From positions 1 to 13,434 of the forward strand of contig SHLN01000045.1 of assembly GCA_004283105.1 (NCBI GenBank): DNA of 13,434 nucleotides, given 5' to 3'. The notes under the pieces are model-generated. The model did not search any database and had not been told where the DNA came from. It saw only the letters and a program-made list of their open reading frames with translations. The translations under genes were made by a program, and so were the position numbers. The DNA is from Acidimicrobiia bacterium (lineage in GTDB: Bacteria; Actinomycetota; Acidimicrobiia; Spongiisociales; SHLN01). This document shows, piece by piece, positions 6,761 through 13,276 of the stretch. Positions within the stretch are counted from its first letter, which is position 1. Each line of letters opens with the position of its first letter.

Positions 6761-8815
6761 GCTAGGCCGGCCGTAGTTCTCGAGACCCCCCTCCACGTGA
6801 CGGGGATAGCTGAGGGCCGTCTGATCGTGGAACCCGGCGGTGATCCGGCCGGTATTCACGTCCACCCTCGCCAGGAGAATTGCGCCGAGGATGAACAGCA
6901 CGGCGAGACTGGCAACCGCCGGGCGGCTGTTCCCGAAGACCGCGACAGCGCCTGCGAACAGGAGCGGTCCGATGACGGCCCCGAAGCGGGCAACGGCGGT
7001 GAAGAAGCCGAAGAACTCCCCGCTCTGTGAGGCCGGGGCCAGGTTCGAGTACAGACTCCGGCTGAGCGCCTGGCTTCCTCCCTGCACGATGGCGACGGCC
7101 CAGGCCAGGAACCAGAACTCGATGACCGTGTCGAGGAAGTATCCCCAGACGGCGATCCCGGTGTAGACGGCCAGCGTGAGAAGGATGGTTCGTTTCGAGT
7201 CGAGCCGGCCGGCCAGCCGGTTGAGGCGGCGGCCGAACAGGGCGGCGGCGATCAGCGATGCTGCCAGCACGGCACCGAGCGATCCGAGGATGAAGCCGAG
7301 ATCGGAGGAGCGGACCGGTGGCAGGACTTCGATCTGGCCAACGGCAATGACATTTCCGATTGACTCTGGGTTGGACACCGGGGAGCTGACGAGGCTGAGC
7401 GTATGGGGGCCTTCGGTATCGGCCTCGAACGCTTCCGGAACCTCGAATCGCACGGTTGGTCGGTAGGCGTCGATCACCACCGGTTCGCCGTCCTCCAGGA
7501 GCGGTGCGTCATCCATGAGCACAGTCCAGATTCCATGGTCGGCGCCCTCGGAGTGATTGAGCTCGATGCGCTGACCGTTGAAGGGAATATCGATGCGAGC
7601 GCCAGCCGCGCCGGCCGCGACGTAGTCGGATCGGGCGCCGGCGGGCAGATCATCCTGGCCGATGACTCGCCAGTCGCCGGTCAGCGTGAAGGCGCTGATC
7701 GTCGAGTTGTATTCCCCCTCACCGACGAACTGCCCGGTCGATTGAAAGGCCGGATCCGGGCGGCCCACCGTGTCGCGATCAAGCGTGTGCGCTGCGGTGA
7801 TCCCGAGGGCAGGGACGGCCACGATGTTCACGATGAGGAGGGTGAGGATCTGCCCCCGGCGCCGTGATTGCCCGTCGGTGACGGCGCCGAACATGAGCGT
7901 GAACGGGATGCCGACGAACTGGACCAGTACGAGCGCCCCGACCAGCTCGAGGGTCCCAAATCCGAGCTCGGCTCCATAGACCACGGCGAGGGCGATGACC
8001 GTGCCAATGCCGTTGTCGTAGAGGAGGAACGCAAAGAGGAACTTGGTGAGCTCGCGATAGGTGCGGATGTTCCGGAACGTGCTGCGGAGCCGCCCGAAGC
8101 TCGTGCCGATCACCGATGAGCCCCTGGCGAGCTTGGCAGCGGCGGCGGGCGGTTCGGGAAGCCGGCGCAGAATGGGGATGGAGAACACGGCCCACCATGC
8201 GGCGACGGCCACGAAGGCCCAGCGCACGCCCTGGTTGTTCTCGTCCGGAAGGGTGAGGATGAGTCCGACGGCGATCACGAGCAGCAGGCCACCACCGAGG
8301 TAGCCGAAGGCATATCCTCGAGTCGAGACCCGGTCCTGGTCTTCTTCGACTGCGACGTGGGGGAGAAGGCTGTCGTAGAAGACGTTGGCCAGCCCGAATC
8401 CGAGCCGGCCGACGATGAAGAGGCCGCCGGCAAGCTGCCAGTCGCCGGTACTGACGAAGAAGAGGCTGGCGGTGGCCACGATCCCGACCAACGTGAAGAA
8501 GGCCAGCAGATACTTCTTGCCTCGCATGACGTCGCTCATCGTGCCGACGATGGGAGCGAGCACGGCTACCAGCACGAGGCTGATGGCGATGATGACGGCC
8601 CAGTAGGCGGCGGCCGTCTGAGGGCTGTCGAGGCTCGTCCCGGCAACGTCAACGAAGTAGGTCGGAAGGACGGCCGCCAGGACGACGACGGCAAACGCCG
8701 AGTTGGCCCAGTCGTAGAACGACCAGGCCCGCACGCGTTTGTTGTACTCGGCTCGTGTGAGCCCTGCTGTTCTCCGCCCCACCCGTATGGCCCTCTCAGC
8801 TACTCCAATGTTCAT
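6668..8815 (-). CDS. UMF1/Atg22-type MFS transporter with inserted extracytoplasmic domain (paralogue 1)
   Basis: A 715-residue membrane transporter. YDWANSAF (34-41) and QGGSQALSRSLY (578-589) with SQSGEFFGFF (596-605) are hallmark motifs of the UMF1 family (PF11700-like), whose bacterial members are usually near 430 residues. The excess is an insert of about 225 residues (roughly 315-540) in what is normally the short cytoplasmic loop between helices 8 and 9. It contains an extra helix (321-341), a hydrophilic beta-rich domain (343-503) and another extra helix (506-527), predicting 14 helices with the domain outside. An unusual 60-residue hydrophilic tail (656-715) is partly encoded antisense to the hydrolase gene. 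ATG 8815 is chosen as the first start; no SD is visible, and GTG 8782 is possible. It follows its paralogue by 51 bp on the same strand, so the two probably form an operon. Substrate unknown. Confidence 0.88.
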   Translation of the reverse strand: MNIGVAERAIRVGRRTAGLTRAEYNKRVRAWSFYDWANSAFAVVVLAAVLPTYFVDVAGTSLDSPQTAAAYWAVIIAISLVLVAVLAPIVGTMSDVMRGKKYLLAFFTLVGIVATASLFFVSTGDWQLAGGLFIVGRLGFGLANVFYDSLLPHVAVEEDQDRVSTRGYAFGYLGGGLLLVIAVGLILTLPDENNQGVRWAFVAVAAWWAVFSIPILRRLPEPPAAAAKLARGSSVIGTSFGRLRSTFRNIRTYRELTKFLFAFLLYDNGIGTVIALAVVYGAELGFGTLELVGALVLVQFVGIPFTLMFGAVTDGQSRRRGQILTLLIVNIVAVPALGITAAHTLDRDTVGRPDPAFQSTGQFVGEGEYNSTISAFTLTGDWRVIGQDDLPAGARSDYVAAGAAGARIDIPFNGQRIELNHSEGADHGIWTVLMDDAPLLEDGEPVVIDAYRPTVRFEVPEAFEADTEGPHTLSLVSSPVSNPESIGNVIAVGQIEVLPPVRSSDLGFILGSLGAVLAASLIAAALFGRRLNRLAGRLDSKRTILLTLAVYTGIAVWGYFLDTVIEFWFLAWAVAIVQGGSQALSRSLYSNLAPASQSGEFFGFFTAVARFGAVIGPLLFAGAVAVFGNSRPAVASLAVLFILGAILLARVDVNTGRITAGFHDQTALSYPRHVEGGLENYGRPSSLPEAPQGFRERIRALDRTEVTGPRDDEEL
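7307..7789 (-). other. Beta-rich inserted domain of MFS paralogue 1
   Basis: Encodes residues 343-503. It begins with DTVGRP...FVGEGEY, shared with the paralogue. Alternating strand-like segments follow, including NGQRIELNHSEG, IWTVLMDDAP, VVIDAYRP, GPHTLSLVS and AVGQIEVL. The order 'surface strand, Gly-rich turn, V-x-V-D-G-like strand, D-x-Y, G-x-H-x-L' resembles galactose-binding-like beta-sandwich modules; this is an inference from pattern only. Confidence 0.5.
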
Positions 8816-8866
8816 GGTAGACGGTCACCGAGCGTGGTCCACCGCCATGGCAGCTCCTGGGATCGG

Positions 8867-10900
8867 CTAGTCGCCGAGGGTGCCGGCGTCGGCGGCGCGC
8901 GCCCCCCTGCGGCCCTCCTCGCCGTCGACCCGGTTGAGCAGCAGGCCACCGGCGATGAAGAACACGATGATGGCCAGGACCGCTGGCCGGCTGGATCCAA
9001 ACGCCTGTACCGCCACGAAGAACACAAGCGGTCCGATGAGCGCCGAGAACTTCGACATGATCGAGAAGAACCCGAAAAACTCCCCGCTCTGGGAGGTAGG
9101 CGACATCGAGGCGTAGAGGCTTCGGCTGAGGGCCTGGCTGCCTCCCTGCACGGTGGCAACCATGAAGGCGAGGAACCAGAACTCGATGACGGCGTTGAGG
9201 ATGAATCCCCACACGGCGATGACCGCATATACGAAGAGGGAGAGCAGGATCGTGTGTTTGGTGTCGAACCGGTCGATGAACCCGCCGACAAGACGTTTGC
9301 CGGGCCCGAAGGCGAAGCCGAGGCCGATGAGCTCGATGATGACGAGCAGCCCGAGAATGGCGCCGAGACTCGAGGTGCGGGTGGGGTCGAGCACCTCGAT
9401 CTGGCCGATCGCCATAACCGTGCCGGAGCGCTCGCGATCGAGATTCCTGAGGCTGACGAGGATGAGCTCGTGCTCACCCGGGGCACCAACGTCGATGCGG
9501 GCGACCTCTTCGAACCGCTCCTTGCTGTTGTACCCGTCGATGGTCAGACCATCCTCGCCGGTGGGCTCAGCTTCGTCCGGCTCGTAGTCGTCGATCGTGA
9601 ATCCGTCGATATCGGTCGGCTCGAGGCCGTCGACGAGCACGGCATAGCTGCCTCCGTCCGGACCGGCGCGGTACGTCACCTCGACCTCGCGACCGGTGAA
9701 CGTGAACCGGAGCTGGCTGTTGATGGCATCGGTGAACCCGTAGTCCCGGCGAGCACCGGTGCCGAGATCGTCCTGCGAGCGGAGGTCCCAGGCGCCGGGG
9801 GGAAGCACGCCAAACGAGTCGGTGCCGTACTCGCCCTCGCCGACGAACTCGCCCGATGTCTCAAACGGAGCCCCCGGTCGGCCGACCGTGTCGGCATCGA
9901 GCACCCGCGCACCGATGCCTCCCACCAGGGGAAGGGCAATCGCATTGAACGCGATGAAGGCCAGGAACGCCCGGCGGCGCTTCTCGGTCGGGTCGGGGAT
10001 GCGGCCGAAGATGAGGGCGAAGGGGATCCCGACGAACTGGACGAGGAGGAGGGCGAGGATGAGCTCGGTGGCGCCGAAGCCGAGCTCGGCCCCGTAGATG
10101 GCGGCCACCCCGATGATCGTGCCGATGCCGTCGTTGTAGATGAGAAAGGCGATGAGGAAGCGAAACAGCTCCTTGAAGCGCCGGATCTGGGCCAGGGTTT
10201 CTTTGAGCCGCCCGAAGCTGACCGACAGTATTGACTCGCCCTCGGCTAACTCTTCAGTATCTGAGGGCGGTTCGGGGACCCGGCGCATGATCGGGATGGA
10301 GAACACCGCCCACCACACCGCCACCGATAGGAACGACAGCCGGGCGCCTCCCTCCGGTCCGACGATGAAGATCATGGCCGCGTTGACGGCCAGGAGCAGG
10401 CCCCCGCCCAGGTATCCCATGGCGTAGCCCCGGGTCGACACCCTGTCCTGATCCTCTTCCCGGGCAACGTGGGGGAGGAGGGCGTCGTAGAAGACGTTGG
10501 CAGCGCCGAACCCAACCCGGCCGACGATGAAGAGGATGGAGGCGAGGAGCCAATCACCGGACCCTACGAAGACGAGCAGGCCGGTTGAGACGACGCCGAA
10601 CCCCACCGCGACCGACAGGAACTTCTTCTTGCCGCGGCGGATGTCGGAGATCGTTCCGAGGATGGGTGAGATGATGGCGACGATGAAGAGGGCGATGCTG
10701 AGCCCGGCGGTCCAGTAGGCGGTGGCGACGGCGGCCGAGGGGAGGGTGTCGCCGGCTACCTGGCTGTAGTAGATCGGCAGGACGGCGGCGAGGATGGTGG
10801 TGGCAAACGCCGAGTTGGCCCAGTCATACATCGTCCAGGCCCGAATCCGTTTCCGGTACTCAGCCTCATCGATGCCCTCGTAGGCGGGTTGGTAGCTCAC
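8867..10900 (-). CDS. UMF1/Atg22-type MFS transporter with inserted extracytoplasmic domain (paralogue 2)
   Basis: A 677-residue paralogue of the next gene, sharing long identical stretches such as EEDQDRVSTRGYA, YGAELGFG, VQFVGIP, QGGSQALSRSLY and SQSGEFFGFF. Family motifs are YDWANSAF (25-32) and the QGG...SRS helix (585-594). Canonical helices are near 30-46, 62-83, 94-112, 118-136, 163-181, 190-206, 247-270, 278-299, 549-568, 571-588, 609-633 and 639-656. Between 305 and 545 sits the insert: helix 311-331, beta-rich domain 332-511, helix 512-531. Without it the protein would be about 437 residues, the normal family size. The frame stays open upstream to 11521, but that stretch crosses heptamer repeats and has no protein-like character; GTG 10900 is the last start before the conserved N-terminus, and a TACTCT hexamer lies 10 nt upstream. 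First gene of a probable two-gene operon, divergent from the sigma gene. Substrate unknown. Confidence 0.88.
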   Translation of the reverse strand: MSYQPAYEGIDEAEYRKRIRAWTMYDWANSAFATTILAAVLPIYYSQVAGDTLPSAAVATAYWTAGLSIALFIVAIISPILGTISDIRRGKKKFLSVAVGFGVVSTGLLVFVGSGDWLLASILFIVGRVGFGAANVFYDALLPHVAREEDQDRVSTRGYAMGYLGGGLLLAVNAAMIFIVGPEGGARLSFLSVAVWWAVFSIPIMRRVPEPPSDTEELAEGESILSVSFGRLKETLAQIRRFKELFRFLIAFLIYNDGIGTIIGVAAIYGAELGFGATELILALLLVQFVGIPFALIFGRIPDPTEKRRRAFLAFIAFNAIALPLVGGIGARVLDADTVGRPGAPFETSGEFVGEGEYGTDSFGVLPPGAWDLRSQDDLGTGARRDYGFTDAINSQLRFTFTGREVEVTYRAGPDGGSYAVLVDGLEPTDIDGFTIDDYEPDEAEPTGEDGLTIDGYNSKERFEEVARIDVGAPGEHELILVSLRNLDRERSGTVMAIGQIEVLDPTRTSSLGAILGLLVIIELIGLGFAFGPGKRLVGGFIDRFDTKHTILLSLFVYAVIAVWGFILNAVIEFWFLAFMVATVQGGSQALSRSLYASMSPTSQSGEFFGFFSIMSKFSALIGPLVFFVAVQAFGSSRPAVLAIIVFFIAGGLLLNRVDGEEGRRGARAADAGTLGD
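9371..9910 (-). other. Beta-rich inserted domain of MFS paralogue 2, with internal duplication
   Basis: Encodes residues 331-510. It shares DTVGRP...FVGEGEY with paralogue 1 and has strands such as LRFTFTGREVEVTY, SYAVLVDGLE and GEHELILVSL. Residues 432-441 (DGFTIDDYEP) are repeated 18 residues later as DGLTIDGYNS, a segment that occurs once in paralogue 1 (VVIDAYRP). The domain is strongly acidic around 428-455. Confidence 0.5.
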
Positions 10901-10910
10901 AGTGGGGGAG

Positions 10911-10916
10911 AGAGTA
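10911..10916 (-). promoter_or_regulatory. Candidate -10 element of the MFS operon
   Basis: Minus-strand TACTCT lies 10 nt before GTG 10900, which would give a leader of only a few bases. The heptamer array starts at the next base (10917), so the -35 region of this promoter would lie inside repeat DNA. Confidence 0.35.
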
Positions 10917-10948
10917 CCCGTTGCCCGTTGCCCGTTGCCCGTTGCCCG
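10917..10948. repeat. Tandem heptamer array CCCGTTG x4 plus partial copy
   Basis: Four identical CCCGTTG units (10917-10944) plus CCCG. It directly abuts the TACTCT element of the MFS operon. A perfect short array of this kind is prone to copy-number change. Confidence 0.85.
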
Positions 10949-10959
10949 TCCCCCGTCGT

Positions 10960-10992
10960 CCCTCGACCCTCGTCCCTCGTCCCTCGTCCCTT
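10960..10992. repeat. Tandem heptamer array CCCTCGW x4 plus partial copy
   Basis: CCCTCGA followed by three CCCTCGT units (10960-10987) and a partial CCCTT. Same 7-bp period as the neighbouring array and the same unit as the array at 3423-3443, with which it shares an exact 15-mer. Confidence 0.85.
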
Positions 10993-11084
10993 GCGTGTTT
11001 CTCCCCCGGGGATTCCAGACGCGGTCCGACGCGCTCGGCGATTGGATCGTTGCTGCGACGACGTCTGCACCGCACCGGCATGTC

Positions 11085-11125
11085 ATGAGGCCGGGGGCGA
11101 GCTCGTCGCCCGCCCCCGGTCTCGT
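11085..11125. repeat. Long GC-rich hairpin in the MFS-sigma gap
   Basis: CCGGGGGCGAGC (11091-11102) pairs with GCCCGCCCCCGG (11108-11119) around the 5-nt loop TCGTC, with one A/C mismatch. As RNA the stem extends outward through a G-U wobble and GAG/CTC to 11087/11123, and weakly to 11085/11125. No T-tract follows on either strand, so it is not a classic terminator; it could be a leader structure of the sigma transcript or a barrier between the divergent genes. Confidence 0.6.
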
Positions 11126-11130
11126 CCCCG

Positions 11131-11150
11131 TGCGGGAACCGGTTCCTGCA
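11131..11150. promoter_or_regulatory. Palindrome centred on GGAACCGGTTCC (candidate operator)
   Basis: GGAACCGGTTCC (11135-11146) is a perfect 12-bp palindrome; TGC (11131-11133) and GCA (11148-11150) extend it to 20 bp with one mismatched pair. GGAACC is also the classic -35 of ECF-sigma promoters, but no convincing matching -10 (CGTC/CGTT-like) is seen 16-17 bp away on either strand. Confidence 0.5.
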
Positions 11151-11161
11151 TCGAACAGACA

Positions 11162-11225
11162 TGTCCAGCGCGCTCGCAACCCGGACACTTGAATTGCCCT
11201 GTCCGGATGCGAGGGTTTCCGGACA
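11162..11225. promoter_or_regulatory. Duplicated dyad TGTCC-N16-GGACA upstream of the sigma gene
   Basis: Dyad 1: TGTCC 11162-11166 and GGACA 11183-11187. Dyad 2: TGTCC 11200-11204 and GGACA 11221-11225. Both have a 16-bp centre and they are offset by 38 bp. Dyad 2 extends to TGTCCGGA/TCCGGACA (perfect 8-bp arms), and CCGGACA of dyad 1 also forms an inverted repeat with TGTCCGG of dyad 2 (12-bp centre). GACATGTC (11158-11165) adds another half-site. The array ends 31 bp before ATG 11257, where a regulator of the sigma operon would bind. Confidence 0.5.
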
Positions 11226-11246
11226 TTGAGAGACGTACGTCCCCGT

Positions 11247-11251
11247 GGGAG
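11247..11251 (+). promoter_or_regulatory. Shine-Dalgarno deciding the sigma factor start
   Basis: GGGAG lies 5 nt before ATG 11257. The in-frame GTG at 11245 overlaps this SD and is therefore unlikely to be the start. Confidence 0.55.
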
Positions 11252-11256
11252 TGGTA

Positions 11257-11811
11257 ATGGCTCAGTCCCCGAGCAACAACATCGAGTTCCGCAGGATCTT
11301 CGACGACCACTTCGTGGAAGTGCAGCGCTATTGCGCTCGAAGGCTCGGTCAGGAGGAGGCCAATGATGCAGTTTCGGAGGTATTTCTCGTGGCATGGCGT
11401 CGACTGGGTGAGGTCCCTCGAGGTGACGCGGCTTTGCCCTGGCTGATCGGTGTCGCCCGCAACGCGGTTCGGAACGCAGGTCGGTCCCGCCGTAGAGCGG
11501 GCCGACTTGCGGTGCGGGCACAACTGGCCGACGACCAGGTGACGCCCGGTCCCGAGGTCCAGGTCGTGCAGAAGGCCGAGTACCGCGAGGTCGCCGACGC
11601 GCTCGAATCCCTGAGCGACGCCGACCGGGAGGTCATCCGGTTGCGTACCTGGGAGGAGCTGACCGCCCCCCAGATCGCATCCGTGCTCGGCATCTCGTTA
11701 TCGGCAGCCGAGAAGCGCATGGCGCGCTCCATGGCGCGTCTCGAGCGCGCCATCGAACGAAGACGTACAAGTACCCGTCCCCGTGCGATCAGGAAGGGAG
11801 GTGACGCGTGA
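11257..11811 (+). CDS. ECF-type RNA polymerase sigma factor
   Basis: A 184-residue group 4 sigma factor that would direct RNA polymerase to stress or signal-responsive promoters. Region 2 spans about 12-75 (FRRIFDDHFVEVQRYCARRL with EANDAVSEVFLVAWRRL, then PWLIGVARNAVRN). Region 4 spans about 113-165 (ALESLSDADREVIRLRTWEELTAPQIASVLGISLSAAEKRMARSMARLERA split over its helices), with the LGIS-x-SAAEKRM helix-turn-helix that reads the -35. A short acidic linker lies at 91-105 and a basic tail at 167-180. The start ATG 11257 is set by GGGAG. The stop overlaps the GTG of the following membrane-protein gene by 4 nt, the usual arrangement for a sigma factor and its regulator. The dyads upstream suggest a controlled promoter. 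Confidence 0.93.
   Translation: MAQSPSNNIEFRRIFDDHFVEVQRYCARRLGQEEANDAVSEVFLVAWRRLGEVPRGDAALPWLIGVARNAVRNAGRSRRRAGRLAVRAQLADDQVTPGPEVQVVQKAEYREVADALESLSDADREVIRLRTWEELTAPQIASVLGISLSAAEKRMARSMARLERAIERRRTSTRPRAIRKGGDA
11796..11801 (+). promoter_or_regulatory. Ribosome binding site for the sigma-linked membrane protein
   Basis: GGGAGG ends 6 nt before GTG 11808, within the end of the sigma gene. It supports the GTGA-coupled start. Confidence 0.65.
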
Positions 11812-13238
11812 CAACCGAACTGCTCCGTCAAGTGAAGGCGCTCGACCCGATCCCGGGTGATGCCGCCATGCCAAGCGGTCTGCATTCGGCCGCCGCAGTC
11901 CTCCAGGAGATCGACGAGAGGACAGCAACAATGCAAACCCGAGAACGACCGCTGGCAAGACCCCCGAGCACATCCCGACCATTCCGGAGGGCATGGATCG
12001 CCAGCGCCGCCTTCGTTACGGTGTTAGTGGTGGGTGTCGTGATCGCCCTGATTACGGGTTCACCCCCCGGCGATCCGGGGCCTCCCGCTACGACAGAGAC
12101 GCCGACCACCACCAACCCTTCAACCACCAGCTCGACGCAGACTCCGACGACGCCGCCACCAGCGACGATCCCGGAAACGCCAGAGGGTCGACTTGATGCG
12201 TTCCTGGCGGCAGTTGTAGACGACGACACCGCTTCCGCCAATGAGTTGCTCGGACAGGGCGCCGACGCCGAATTCCTGGTCGCCACCGGCTGGGTGGCCG
12301 CCGCCGCGCCCTGTGGTCTCGAGAACCCAGACGATCCGCAGTTCTATGCGTGTGAGGTAACGACAGGGGCAGCAGTGGGTGATCGGATTGGCGATACGAC
12401 ACTCACAATGATCTTCGAATACCGGGAGACCGACGAGTCGTTCCTCGGATGGCAGTTCCCGGCCACCCAGTTCAGCTTCGAGTACCTCTATTACGGCCAG
12501 GTGTACGACGGAGAGGCGTTCGCCGCAGCGTGCCCCGACCCGGATTTCCTCGCCGGTCTTGGAAGGACTCCGGAATGTGGCGCCTATCTCGCAAGCATCA
12601 ACGCGGATGCGGCCATGGTTCAACCGGCCGTGGAGCCACTGGATGCCGGCGTGACCCGGATCAACGACGTAACCGCTGCGGACGGCGTCGTGCTACAGGA
12701 TGGCGAGAACCGTTTCGACAGAACGACACGCCTGTTCAGTCTCTTCGCCGACGCCAGTGCCTCAGTTGGTGTGGATGCGTCCTCGGTCGGGTCAACGGTG
12801 TTGTCGGCCGTGGACGAGACGATGCTCGAGGTCGTATCCCCGCTGCTGTACGCAGCTCCTGGAGTGCCCCTGGGCGAGAGCGCCGTCACCGCACCTGTGC
12901 CCCTACCCGGCCTCGGTGGCTTCGAGCCATGGCTGACGACTGCTGGTTTCGCAACCATCGCGGATCAGGGTGAGGTTCAGCTAGGAAGCGTGACGGCACA
13001 GTTCTACGACATCGAGTGGACGCAGAGCGGAGCCGTGATGCGGCTGACCGGCCGGGCCCAGGGCGACAAGGTCGTTGAGGCCGGGACGAGCGAACGGATC
13101 TACGTCATCGACCATCCCGACGGGCTGCCGTTGATCGTGTTCGTCGCCCCCGGCCCTGGCGGTCAGGACCAGGCGAATGCGACCGTCGAGTCGGTGCTGG
13201 ACGGGATCGCGTTGAGGACCAGCCCCGTCTATCCATGA
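11808..13238 (+). CDS. Single-pass membrane protein, putative sigma-factor regulator
   Basis: A 476-residue protein co-translated with the sigma factor. The cytoplasmic N-terminus (1-60, starting MTTELLRQVKALDPIP) resembles the short 'L-x-ALDP' segment often found in actinobacterial membrane proteins encoded after ECF sigmas. It has no HxxxCxxC zinc anti-sigma motif. One helix lies at 62-83, followed by a Thr/Pro-rich wall-spanning linker (about 88-125) and a large outer domain (126-476). Four Cys (169, 182, 242, 257) in the outer domain could form two disulfides. The last ~95 residues (strand pattern ending in RIYVIDHPDGLPLIVFVA and a helix VESVLDGIAL) look like a compact C-terminal module. 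The role as anti-sigma or signal sensor rests on gene order and topology, not on a recognised anti-sigma fold. The start GTG 11808 has a strong SD (GGGAGG). Confidence 0.85.
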   Translation: MTTELLRQVKALDPIPGDAAMPSGLHSAAAVLQEIDERTATMQTRERPLARPPSTSRPFRRAWIASAAFVTVLVVGVVIALITGSPPGDPGPPATTETPTTTNPSTTSSTQTPTTPPPATIPETPEGRLDAFLAAVVDDDTASANELLGQGADAEFLVATGWVAAAAPCGLENPDDPQFYACEVTTGAAVGDRIGDTTLTMIFEYRETDESFLGWQFPATQFSFEYLYYGQVYDGEAFAAACPDPDFLAGLGRTPECGAYLASINADAAMVQPAVEPLDAGVTRINDVTAADGVVLQDGENRFDRTTRLFSLFADASASVGVDASSVGSTVLSAVDETMLEVVSPLLYAAPGVPLGESAVTAPVPLPGLGGFEPWLTTAGFATIADQGEVQLGSVTAQFYDIEWTQSGAVMRLTGRAQGDKVVEAGTSERIYVIDHPDGLPLIVFVAPGPGGQDQANATVESVLDGIALRTSPVYP

Positions 13239-13243
13239 GAGGT

Positions 13244-13276
13244 CGGCGGGTGCGCCTGGCTCGGGAGCACCCGCCG
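13244..13276 (+). terminator. Hairpin terminator after the sigma operon
   Basis: CGGCGGGTGC (13244-13253) and GCACCCGCCG (13267-13276) form a perfect 10-bp stem with a 13-nt loop, starting 5 bp after the stop codon. The following CCCCGTTGTC is only weakly T-rich, so termination may be partial or factor-assisted. Confidence 0.65.

Larger units (their letters stand above)
10901..11256. other. Divergent intergenic region, MFS operon / sigma operon
   Basis: A 356-bp gap with no supported gene. From left to right it holds the MFS -10 candidate, two heptamer arrays, CCCCGGGG (11004-11011), the long hairpin, the GGAACCGGTTCC palindrome, the duplicated dyad, the palindrome GACGTACGTC (11232-11241) and the sigma SD. 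No standard -35/-10 pair for the sigma operon could be identified with confidence. Confidence 0.7.

Noticed and set aside
8357..10234. Long plus-strand open frame (about 625 codons) opposite the MFS genes
   Set aside because: It is the complement-strand shadow of two well-supported membrane proteins; its composition (runs of Asp, Glu, Gly) is what reversed high-GC codons give, and it has no family motif.
10917..10992. CRISPR array
   Set aside because: The units are only 7 bp with no spacers between them; this is a simple tandem repeat.
11135..11165. Autoregulated ECF promoter starting from GGAACC
   Set aside because: No CGTC/CGTT-like -10 is present 16-17 bp downstream on either strand, so only a palindrome is claimed.
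10901..11521. N-terminal extension of MFS paralogue 2 up to base 11521
   Set aside because: The extension reads through the heptamer arrays (Arg/Asp/Glu/Gly-rich repeats) and overlaps the sigma gene; the conserved transporter sequence starts only after GTG 10900.
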